Source: Agelas oroides (Eukaryota > Porifera > Demospongiae > Agelasida > Agelasidae). Taken from it: a stretch of DNA of 64,000 bases. Below the pieces are notes generated by a model. That model had not been told where the DNA came from. It saw only the letters and a program-made list of their open reading frames with translations, and did no database searches. Of this stretch, positions 63,836 through 64,000 are shown piece after piece (position 1 is the stretch's first letter; each line of letters opens with the position of its first letter). A program made the position numbers and the translations under genes. Where the stretch lies: positions 12,348,467 through 12,412,466 of the forward strand of contig OX422185.1 in the NCBI GenBank assembly GCA_949130485.1, given 5' to 3'.

Positions 63836-64000
63836 TCGACCTGCACTTTCTTACAGATGTTTAGTTTGTTTAGTACATGACTGTATATAGTAAATGGCCT
63901 AGTATGTATGTACATTGTAGTCTCATCTGGGCTCCACCTTTCAAGTGAAAAAAAGCTGGGCAGTAGCCCGATTATGTGCATTGTAACACAGGCTACCTGC

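Overview
The window is animal nuclear DNA: AT-rich, intron-rich, dense in short foldback transposons, and carrying the first exons of a JNK-type MAP kinase. The group of coiled-coil TKL kinase genes with an HRDVSS catalytic loop, short introns and frequent TAGCTAGC/ACATGTACATGT words point to a demosponge. That assignment is inference from family resemblance; no search was run.

Layout. 1-5413: no supported coding sequence, several MITEs, probably intron 2 or flank of JNK. 5414-8083 (minus): JNK coding exons 2 and 1. 8541-9172: wrecked relic of a coiled-coil kinase gene. 10.4 kb: TATA box and a CpG-rich exon-like block with a good donor. 11.1-20.4 kb: transposon land, with a 0.76 kb TIR element, a 4.3 kb foldback that captured a RecQ-like helicase exon and holds nested MITEs, and a 3 kb TIR element ending just upstream of the first kinase gene.

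20.7-34.3 kb (plus): kinase gene 1, modelled as 12 exons and 1169 codons. A 38-bp minisatellite follows its 3' end. 41.5-51.8 kb (plus): kinase gene 2, 7 exons and 798 codons, with SH2-type tyrosine motifs near the N-terminus and a 2.5 kb minisatellite of 52-bp units in its last intron. 52.7 kb: another kinase relic. 53.8-58.0 kb (plus): kinase gene 3, 6 exons and 545 codons. 59.0-63.5 kb: a 74-bp satellite with a local 296-bp higher-order repeat. 63.5-64 kb: a duplicated tail of gene 3, non-functional as a kinase.

How the genes relate. Genes 1-3 share a C-terminal TKL kinase domain, 3' UTR segments and several coiled-coil exon modules, but have unrelated N-termini. Every coding intron modelled in the three genes is phase 0, so exons can be swapped, lost or duplicated without breaking frame. 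The three genes and three relics look like a locally expanding family in which a constant kinase output is joined to variable dimerising or adaptor-binding front ends. This modular kinase array is the most notable system in the window. Its biological role cannot be read from the sequence.
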